This document shows positions 1-6,987 of a stretch of 13,118 nt of DNA, piece after piece. The stretch is from Desulfomicrobium sp. GTDB taxonomy: Bacteria; Desulfobacterota; Desulfovibrionia; Desulfovibrionales; Desulfomicrobiaceae. The stretch lies in the NCBI GenBank assembly GCA_003542385.1, contig DPKT01000034.1:1-13118 (forward strand). The letters run 5' to 3'. Both the position numbers and the translations under genes were made by a program. Position 1 is the first letter of the stretch; each line of letters opens with the position of its first letter. The notes beneath the pieces are model-generated. The model worked only from the letters and a program-made list of their open reading frames with translations, had not been told where the DNA came from and ran no database searches.

Positions 1-93
1 CGAGAAGTCCAGAATCTCTTCCGGGTCGCAGCCCAAAGTCTTGGCCGCGGCAATGACGTTGCCCCCGTGGGCGGGAAGAGCGCCCCCGATCAT
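1..93 (-). CDS. cobD: Threonine-phosphate decarboxylase / HisC-like aminotransferase, N-terminal fragment
   Basis: Only the first 31 codons are inside the window; the gene runs off the left edge. The visible N-terminus contains HGGN at residues 9-12 and ends in EEILDFS. The pair 'HGGN ... LG..PEEILDFS' is the usual opening of CobD, the PLP-dependent L-threonine-O-3-phosphate decarboxylase that makes the aminopropanol-phosphate arm of cobalamin; the related histidinol-phosphate aminotransferases open differently. The ATG overlaps the alaX stop codon as ATGA, so translational coupling with alaX is likely. The PLP lysine is outside the window, so the assignment rests on the N-terminal signature alone. 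An alternative is another class I/II aminotransferase of the same superfamily. Confidence 0.7.
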   Translation of the reverse strand, partial: MIGGALPAHGGNVIAAAKTLGCDPEEILDFS

Positions 94-533
94 GCGGATT
101 TGGCCAGCTTGAAGCGCAGCCTGAGCACGCCGTTCTCGAAGGAATGGGTGGTCAGGCGGAACGCGCCGAGAACTCCGGTGCGGTCCGCGTGCTCGCCGAT
201 ACAGGGGCAGGCGTCGTAGTCGCCGATGCGGATCACGCGCAGTTCATCCGGCGCGCCTTCGGGCAGACGTTCGAGATTGAAGAGAGGCTCTGCCTCGGAC
301 CTGGCCATGCTTTCGGCGAAGACCGGCAGGTCGGCGACGATGACCGCGTTCACCATCGCCTCAACGTCTCGGGCCTCGGCCTCGGTCAGGTCGCGGTCGA
401 AATGGTAGTCGCACTTGGCCTTGTCGGGGTTCACGTGGGCCGAAAAGCAGCGGCCGCAGGCGAAGAGCCGGTCCATGGTCTGGTTGAGGATGTGTTCCGC
501 CGTGTGCATGCGCGGGTCGTAGTTCTTGGCCAT
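90..533 (-). CDS. alaX: Free-standing alanyl-tRNA editing protein (AlaX type)
   Basis: This 147-residue protein matches a short AlaX, a trans-editing hydrolase that deacylates tRNA-Ala mischarged with serine or glycine in the cytoplasm. It carries both halves of the zinc site of the ThrRS/AlaRS second additional domain: HTAEH at residues 10-14 (HxxxH), and CIGEH at 111-115 (CxxxH) inside DACPCIGEHADRTG. There is no aminoacylation domain and no N-terminal glycine-rich domain, as expected for the smallest AlaX class. The ATG at 533 is chosen because GGAGG lies four bases upstream; the frame is open much further upstream but that part reads as antisense of argO and is not protein-like. The gene starts 62 bp after argO and overlaps the cobD-like start by 4 bp, so all three may be one transcript. 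Family assignment is firm; the exact substrate is inferred. Confidence 0.88.
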   Translation of the reverse strand: MAKNYDPRMHTAEHILNQTMDRLFACGRCFSAHVNPDKAKCDYHFDRDLTEAEARDVEAMVNAVIVADLPVFAESMARSEAEPLFNLERLPEGAPDELRVIRIGDYDACPCIGEHADRTGVLGAFRLTTHSFENGVLRLRFKLAKSA

Positions 534-595
534 CGTTCCTCCGTTGGAGAGGTGATAGCCGCCGCAGGCTGCGGGGTAAAGTGCCCGTGACGACG

Positions 596-1213
596 CTACG
601 CGCCCAGGACTCCCTTCACCAGGGACGCGGCCACCCCCCACATGGTCAGACCCACCAGGGCGTCGAGCACGGCCCAAGAACGGGGGTGGCGGAAGAAGGG
701 CAGCAGCAGACGCGCGCCGAGGCCCAGGGCCAGAAACCAGGCCAGGGAGGCCGTGGCCGCGCCTGCGCCGAAGAGGAAGCGCTCCGCCTCGGGGTAGCGG
801 CCGCCGATGGAGCCGAGCAGAAGCACGGTGTCCAGGTAGACGTGCGGGTTCAGGTAGGTCACGGCCAACGTGGCGGCCACGGTGGCCCCGAGGCCCATAC
901 GCACGCGTTCGCCAGGTTCGAGACCGCCTGAGCGCAGGGCCGAACGGAATGATCGCAGGCCATACCAGAACAGAAACACGGCGCCGAACCACGTGGCCCA
1001 GACGGCCAGTTCGCCGCTCTGCGCCAGGACCGCGCCCATGCCGGACAGGCCGAGGGCGATGAGCAGGGCGTCGCTCATGGCGCAGATGAGCGCAACCGTG
1101 AGATGGTGATTGCGGTGCAGGCCCTGGTTCAGCACAAAGGCGTTCTGGGCCCCGATGGCTATGATGAGGCCGGCCCCGGTCCCCATGCCCTGCAGAAATG
1201 GCGTCGTGATCAT
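596..1213 (-). CDS. argO: Arginine/lysine exporter, LysE/ArgO family
   Basis: This 205-residue very hydrophobic protein is close to the length of E. coli ArgO (about 211). It has the family signature GAQNAFVLNQG at residues 21-31, directly after the first membrane segment, and a conserved NPHVYLDTVLLLGSIGG near residue 130. Five or six membrane segments can be seen, with the charged stretch RSALRSGGLEPGERVR between the third and fourth. LysE/ArgO carriers export basic amino acids (L-arginine, L-lysine, toxic analogues) across the inner membrane. The ATG at 1213 has AAGGAG six bases upstream. It is divergent from argP, whose product activates argO in enterobacteria, so the pair is a self-contained regulator/exporter unit. 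No clear terminator separates it from alaX downstream. Which amino acid is exported is inferred from the argP pairing. Confidence 0.88.
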   Translation of the reverse strand: MITTPFLQGMGTGAGLIIAIGAQNAFVLNQGLHRNHHLTVALICAMSDALLIALGLSGMGAVLAQSGELAVWATWFGAVFLFWYGLRSFRSALRSGGLEPGERVRMGLGATVAATLAVTYLNPHVYLDTVLLLGSIGGRYPEAERFLFGAGAATASLAWFLALGLGARLLLPFFRHPRSWAVLDALVGLTMWGVAASLVKGVLGA

Positions 1214-1260
1214 GATGTTCTCCTTGCGCTGTGATGCCCTGGCCAATAAGGGAGAACCAT

Positions 1261-1290
1261 ATATAAGGAAAACGAATAATTTTTCTATAT
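1261..1290. promoter_or_regulatory. AT-rich imperfect palindrome between argO and argP
   Basis: The 91-bp gap between the divergent starts holds a strikingly AT-rich imperfect inverted repeat, with arms ATATAAGGAAAA (1261-1272) and TTTTTCTATAT (1280-1290), in otherwise GC-rich DNA. LysR regulators usually bind such dyads in the shared control region of their own gene and the divergent target, so this is the best candidate for an ArgP operator overlapping both promoters. A TATCAT hexamer at 1288-1293 could be the argP -10. Binding is inferred; the arms are not perfect. Confidence 0.35.
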
Positions 1291-1304
1291 CATAAGCAAA
1301 ATTT

Positions 1305-2201
1305 ATGCTCGATGCCAAACATCTCCAGGCCCTGGCCGCGGTCATTACCGAACAGAGCTTCGAAAAGGCCGCCCGCGCGCTCTTCCTGACCCAATCCGCC
1401 GTTTCCCAGCGGGTCCGCCAGTTGGAGGAGCGTGTGGGGCAGATGCTCGTGGTCCGGTCGGCCCCGGTGCGGCCCACCCCGGCGGGCATGGCCGTGCTGC
1501 GGCATTTCCGGCAGCTCTCGATGCTGGAGCTGTCCCTCTTCGAGGAACTGGCCCCGGAACGGTCGGACGACTTCGTCACCGTATCCCTAGCCGTCAACGC
1601 CGACAGCCTGGACACATGGTTCCTGGCGGGCGCGCGGGAAATCCTGGCCGAGGCCAAGGTCCTCCTGGACCTCGTCGTCGACGACCAGTCCGTGACCCAC
1701 GCCTACCTGCGCTCGGGCGAAGTGCAGGGCGCCATCACCTCGACCCCTGCGAATTTCCAGGGTTTGGCGACCCGTGATCTGGGCGACATGGAATACCTCT
1801 GCGTGGCCACGCCCGACTTCCGGGCCAGGCACTGCCCGGACGGCTTCAGCCTCGAAGCCGCGGGCCGGGCGCCCATGGTCATGTTCAGCCACAAGGACGC
1901 CCTGCAGCACGAATTCCTGCAGCAGCGCTTCGGCCGGGAGGTCAGCCCGCCCGTGCACGTCATGCCGTCCAACATCGGCTTCCAGGGGCTCATCCTCCAG
2001 GGTGGCGCCTTCGGCATGGTCTCGCGCAATCTGGCCGAACCGCACCTGAAAAACGGCGAACTGGTCGACCTCGCCCCCGGCGAATCCCTGCGCGTGCCCC
2101 ACTATTACCAGTGCTGGAGCCTGCAGAGCGCCCTTTCGGAACGCGTCGGCGACATCATAGTACGCACGGCCCGGGCTCACCTTGCGCCCCGGTCCCCGTA
2201 G
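1305..2201 (+). CDS. argP: LysR-family transcriptional regulator ArgP (IciA)
   Basis: This 298-residue protein matches ArgP (297 residues in E. coli) along its length. The N-terminal winged HTH at about residues 4-60 contains SFEKAARALFLTQSAVSQR followed by a linker helix. The co-inducer-binding half begins with VSLAVNADSLDTWFL, almost the same as the LSLAVNADSLATWLL of enterobacterial ArgP. ArgP senses lysine/arginine in the cytoplasm and switches the divergent exporter gene argO. The ATG at 1305 has no clear Shine-Dalgarno and a very AT-rich leader, so the message may have a short or absent 5' leader. Its 3' end overlaps the end of the convergent REC/PPDK gene by 47 bp (2155-2201), so there is no room for a terminator between them. 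The sequence and the divergent argO support each other. Confidence 0.92.
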   Translation: MLDAKHLQALAAVITEQSFEKAARALFLTQSAVSQRVRQLEERVGQMLVVRSAPVRPTPAGMAVLRHFRQLSMLELSLFEELAPERSDDFVTVSLAVNADSLDTWFLAGAREILAEAKVLLDLVVDDQSVTHAYLRSGEVQGAITSTPANFQGLATRDLGDMEYLCVATPDFRARHCPDGFSLEAAGRAPMVMFSHKDALQHEFLQQRFGREVSPPVHVMPSNIGFQGLILQGGAFGMVSRNLAEPHLKNGELVDLAPGESLRVPHYYQCWSLQSALSERVGDIIVRTARAHLAPRSP

Positions 2202-5200
2202 CACAGCACCCTGGGGCGGGCGGAGCGGCAACCTCCCACCCACGACTATCCCTGTCATCGGGGATGATGGCGCAGTGCGAAGTCCGGCCGTCGACTTTGA
2301 TCCGCATGGGCTTCGGCAGCCGGACATGCACGACGTGCTCGTCCATGCCCGAAATTTCCTGCGCCTCCAGCCAGTCCCAATCGAAGCGCTCCCCCTCCTT
2401 GCCTGAGACCATGATGTAATTGATGCCCAGCGTCGTGATGTTGTGGAAGAAATGCGAGCCCTGCGACGGCTCCACCCGCAGCTGGGCCGAGGCGGTCTCG
2501 ACGATGGCGGCCACGCCGCAGATGTCGTTCCAGGCCACGGGGATGCCGAGCCAGCGGTCCGCCGTGCCCCAGCGGCCGGGGCCCACCAGCAGGTACTTGC
2601 GCCCCGCGTCCATGAGCCGCGCGTTTATACGGCCGATTTCCGCAGCGATCTGCACCGTCTTCTCCACTTCGAAGCCCGAGGGCCGGACATAGACGATATC
2701 CTCCACGTCCGTTTTCTCGGCGTTGCCCAGGGCGTGGATCGACAGGCAGACGGCCCGCGCCCGGTCCTCCTCGCTGATGGTCACGCGGTTCAGGTCGGCC
2801 CGGGCCGACATGGGACGCAGCTGCAGGAGCGAAAACGCGGGCTTGCGCTCCTTGCCGGGGTAGAGGTTGCAGGCGAACTCCATCTCCACGGGGCAGCCCA
2901 TGGCAGACTCGGCCACGGCCATGACGTCCTGCAGAATCTCCGCCAGGGGCAGAAGCCTGTGCTTGAGAACCGGGGCGAAGAGGAGCACCCGCGGCCGGTC
3001 CGGGATGGAAGCCGTGTCGCGGATGCGCCCTTCCTCGGGCAGGAACGTCGAGGCCACGAGCGGCAGGGGCCCCGCGGCCTCGGCCTCGACGATATTGCGT
3101 CGGACCAGGGAAAAATCCGTACGCGGCCAGGGCCAACGCTCCAGGGACAGACTGTAGAATTCGGTCTGGGCCGTGCGCAGGGCCAGCTCCACCGTCGGGC
3201 ACTGCGGCAGGATGTTGGGGTGGCGCGGCGAAAAACGAAGGGTCTGGCCGCCGTCGACGACGATCTTGCCGAAGCCCAGGGCGATGGTCGCCACCCCGTC
3301 CTCGGGCTTCATGCGGCCGAAGGGGTAGTAGTTGTAGGACTGGGCCACTCCGGAAATGGCCGGGTAGAAGAAGCCGCCGTAGTCCTCGCCGATGACCTGC
3401 TGCACGAGCACGCCCATCTTCTCCTCGTCCGTGCGCTGGCTGACCCGGCGCGAAAAGGCCTTGGGCGCCTGGTAGAAAGTCGAGGCCCAGACCTGCTTGA
3501 TGGCCAGAATCAGCTCCTCCAGCCGGGTATCCAGGTCCGGGTGATTGTTGGGCACCATGATGGTCGAGTAGAGCCCGGCGTAGGCCTGGAACTGCGCGTC
3601 CTCCAGCAGGCTCGACGAGCGCACGGCCAGCGGGTGGGTCACCTGGGCCAGATAGGCCCTGAGCTGATTGCGCAGCCATCTCGGAAAGCGCGCCTTTCCG
3701 ACTGTCCGCAGCACCTCCTCGTCCGGGATGTCTTTTTCCGCCAACCACTTGAGGTCGTTCATCCTGACGAAGGCGTCGAAGCCTTCCGTGGCGATGGCCA
3801 AAGTTTTGGGCATGGCGAACTCGACGCCGGGATATTTGTCCTGCAAGGCCGGGATACGATTCAGAAGCGAAAACAGGAAAGCCAGCCCCCTGGCCTTGCC
3901 GCCCAGGGAGCCCTCCCCGATCTTGAAGAAATCGGTGGCCGGGTCGAAATCCTTGGGATTGAAATTGGCCACGATGCCCTTTTGGCGCTGCTCCCGTCGC
4001 ATCCTGACCATCTGCAGCACGCCCTGCCGCAGAAGTTCCGGGGAGGCGAAGTCCTTCTCGCTCATGGGCCGCATGCGGTCGGCGAGTTCGAATTCCGTCC
4101 GGGCGAAGAACCACCGCGAGAAATCGTTGTGCCGGGAATGGTGGACGAGGACTTCGGCGGGCATCGTCTTGAGGCACTCCTCAAGGGCGAACATGCTTCC
4201 GGCCCGCGCGATTTCGCCGCCTTCGGCATCGCGGAAGACGAAATCCCCGAACCCAAGGCGATCCAGCACGAAACGCCGCACATCGGCCAGCAGCGTCGGT
4301 GAGTTCTTGTCCACGAAGTTGGCCGGGATGTCCTGCGCCCTCCTGGCGTTCTCCGGCTCGTTGCTCATGAGCAGCAGCGGAATGTCGAAGCGCTGGGCCT
4401 TGATGGCGGCCAGCAGGTCGACGCCCGCGGACGGGTCGAGCCGCCCGGCCCGGGGGTAGCGGACATCGGAAATGACGCCCAGGACATACGGCTCGAATTT
4501 CCGGAACAGGTCCAGACCGTCCTCGAAGGTGCCGGCCAGGAGGATCTTGGGCCGGCAGCGCATGGTCAGCAGGCGGTGTTCCTGATTGAGGCCCTGGCGA
4601 ATGACCTCCTGAGTCTGCACCACCAGCTCGCGATACAGGATGGGCAGCAGGCAGGACTGGTAGCGCGGCGAGTCCTCGACGACGATGATGACGCGGATGC
4701 CCACGCTCTTCGTGTCGAAGTCCACGTTCATGGCGTCCTCGGCGTTCTTGACCAGGGCCACCAGCAGGTCGGCGTTGCCGGTCCAGACGTACTGCCGGTC
4801 AATGCCCTCGGCCGGGCTCTCGCCGGGCAGGAAGACCTCGCGATGGGTCAGGAGATAGACGGGGATGCCGAGGTTCAGTTCCTTGATGCGCCGCCCAAGG
4901 GTCAGGGCCTCGCGCTCGGCCAGTTGCGGCATGAGGATGATGAGTTCGAAAGTCCGCTCGGCCAGGAAGGCCAATGCCTCATCTGCGCTGGACGCCCAGG
5001 TCAGGCGCGGCGGACGGCTCAGGTTGAGGCCCTGGTACTCGGACACGATGCGCTCCGAGAGCTTGCAGTCCTCCTCCATGACCCAGGCGTCGTAGGCCGT
5101 GGACACGAGGAGGATGTTCTGGACCTTGCGGGCCATGAGGTCGTGGAATTTGCGGAACTCCGAATCCTGGGCCACGAGCTGCAGCGCGGGGGTGAAGGGC

Positions 5201-5202
5201 AT
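2155..5202 (-). CDS. Receiver-domain / pyruvate phosphate dikinase N-terminal (PEP/pyruvate-binding ATP-grasp) fusion protein
   Basis: This is a 1015-residue cytoplasmic protein. Residues about 27-150 look like a receiver fold without its phosphoacceptor (FELIILMPQL where an Asp is expected). Residues about 170-310 form a second receiver with acidic pocket E176/D177, candidate phosphoacceptor D246 in ISDVRYP, and K299 in FVDKNSP. From about 420 to 760 it matches the PPDK_N/PEP-synthase ATP-grasp domain: GSLGGKARGL (K436), PLAVRSSSLLEDAQFQAYAG (R528), and MGVLVQQVIGEDYGG. The long C-terminal part (GPGRWGT, SQGSHFFHNITT) is shared by such multidomain proteins but has no assigned fold. The swivelling phosphohistidine domain and the PEP/pyruvate TIM barrel of true PEP synthase/PPDK are missing, so it is unlikely to make PEP alone; it may be an ATP-dependent phosphotransfer or signalling protein. 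The ATG at 5202 follows AAGGAGG. The last ~25 residues lie over the argP 3' end and may not be conserved. Domain calls are firm; role unknown. Confidence 0.85.
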   Translation of the reverse strand: MPFTPALQLVAQDSEFRKFHDLMARKVQNILLVSTAYDAWVMEEDCKLSERIVSEYQGLNLSRPPRLTWASSADEALAFLAERTFELIILMPQLAEREALTLGRRIKELNLGIPVYLLTHREVFLPGESPAEGIDRQYVWTGNADLLVALVKNAEDAMNVDFDTKSVGIRVIIVVEDSPRYQSCLLPILYRELVVQTQEVIRQGLNQEHRLLTMRCRPKILLAGTFEDGLDLFRKFEPYVLGVISDVRYPRAGRLDPSAGVDLLAAIKAQRFDIPLLLMSNEPENARRAQDIPANFVDKNSPTLLADVRRFVLDRLGFGDFVFRDAEGGEIARAGSMFALEECLKTMPAEVLVHHSRHNDFSRWFFARTEFELADRMRPMSEKDFASPELLRQGVLQMVRMRREQRQKGIVANFNPKDFDPATDFFKIGEGSLGGKARGLAFLFSLLNRIPALQDKYPGVEFAMPKTLAIATEGFDAFVRMNDLKWLAEKDIPDEEVLRTVGKARFPRWLRNQLRAYLAQVTHPLAVRSSSLLEDAQFQAYAGLYSTIMVPNNHPDLDTRLEELILAIKQVWASTFYQAPKAFSRRVSQRTDEEKMGVLVQQVIGEDYGGFFYPAISGVAQSYNYYPFGRMKPEDGVATIALGFGKIVVDGGQTLRFSPRHPNILPQCPTVELALRTAQTEFYSLSLERWPWPRTDFSLVRRNIVEAEAAGPLPLVASTFLPEEGRIRDTASIPDRPRVLLFAPVLKHRLLPLAEILQDVMAVAESAMGCPVEMEFACNLYPGKERKPAFSLLQLRPMSARADLNRVTISEEDRARAVCLSIHALGNAEKTDVEDIVYVRPSGFEVEKTVQIAAEIGRINARLMDAGRKYLLVGPGRWGTADRWLGIPVAWNDICGVAAIVETASAQLRVEPSQGSHFFHNITTLGINYIMVSGKEGERFDWDWLEAQEISGMDEHVVHVRLPKPMRIKVDGRTSHCAIIPDDRDSRGWEVAAPPAPGCCATGTGAQGEPGPCVL

Positions 5203-5266
5203 GTCGTCTCCTCCTTGGGTGGCGCAAGACTACTCAATGCGCGTTCTCCGGGCAACGCGGCGAGAC

Positions 5267-5293
5267 AAAGAAAAAAGCCGGCGAACCGGCTTT
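5267..5293 (-). terminator. Rho-independent terminator of gdhA
   Basis: Read on the minus strand, an 8-bp stem AAAGCCGG / CCGGCTTT (5286-5293 with 5274-5281) closes a TTCG tetraloop and runs into TTTTTT, 28 bp after the gdhA stop. The very stable UUCG loop and U tract make this a strong intrinsic terminator. It separates gdhA from the REC/PPDK gene, which therefore needs its own promoter in the 64 bp upstream of its start. Confidence 0.9.
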
Positions 5294-5320
5294 GCAGAAT
5301 TTGGACAGGGGAAAATCCGA

Positions 5321-6673
<1,353 letters not shown>

Positions 6674-6741
6674 GTCCGCCCTCCGCGGTTGGCTGATGTT
6701 CAGACTGCCAAAGCTCAAAAACCGAAAAAGACCTTGCCGCC

Positions 6742-6770
6742 CGTATCCTCCCAACTTCGCTTCAGGTCAA
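6742..6770 (-). promoter_or_regulatory. Candidate sigma-70 promoter of gdhA
   Basis: On the minus strand TTGACC (plus 6765-6770) is followed after exactly 17 bases by GATACG (plus 6742-6747), about 70 bp upstream of the gdhA start. The -35 matches five of six consensus positions and the -10 three of six, so this is plausible but not strong. Confidence 0.4.
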
Positions 6771-6917
6771 GGGAGTTCGGCATTTTCCCTGCCAAAACGA
6801 CTATATATTGAACGATGAACGGACCTCCGGCCTTCCTTCCGCCGATTCTGCGTGTCATAATGACGTTCAACGTGCTTTGCATCCAGACCGCAGCAGCAAG
6901 AGTGGAACTGGGCACAA

Positions 6918-6933
6918 TGGGCGCCCTCTTGCA
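6918..6933 (+). promoter_or_regulatory. Candidate sigma-54 (-24/-12) promoter of the acetate-CoA ligase gene
   Basis: TGG at 6918-6920 and TTGCA at 6929-6933 have the strict spacing of sigma-54 promoters, GG then ten bases then GC, against the consensus TGGCACG-N4-TTGCA. The expected start of transcription would be near 6944, giving a leader of about 44 bases before the ATG at 6988. The -24 half departs from consensus after TGG (GCGC instead of CACG). A sigma-54-type response regulator lies 3.4 kb away at 10349-11689, but no sequence evidence ties it to this site. Confidence 0.55.
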
Positions 6934-6987
6934 AAAATTCGTGGCCGCCCTCATGATCCGCACACACCAAACCAAGGAGACACCTAC

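Larger units (their letters stand above)
6674..6987. other. Divergent control region between gdhA and the acetate-CoA ligase gene
   Basis: These 314 bp hold no convincing gene. They contain the candidate sigma-70 promoter of gdhA (6742-6770, minus strand), the candidate sigma-54 promoter of the ligase gene (6918-6933, plus strand), and a spaced inverted repeat TTGAACG (6808-6814) / CGTTCAA (6864-6870), 49 bp apart. The repeat lies about 50-110 bp upstream of the -24 element, where a sigma-54 activator would bind. Short frames in this stretch lack a ribosome binding site and protein-like composition. Confidence 0.6.

Noticed and set aside
2262..2300. GRTSHCAII near the C-terminus of the REC/PPDK protein, resembling the phosphohistidine motif GGRTCHAAIIARE of PEP synthase
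   Set aside because: It lies about 45 residues from the end, without the surrounding swivelling domain or the downstream ARE/GIP residues, so a chance resemblance is more likely than a working phosphohistidine.
2443..4302. Long plus-strand frame (619 codons) opposite the REC/PPDK gene
   Set aside because: Antisense shadow of a well-supported gene; composition dominated by Gly, His, Arg and Leu, no recognisable domain.
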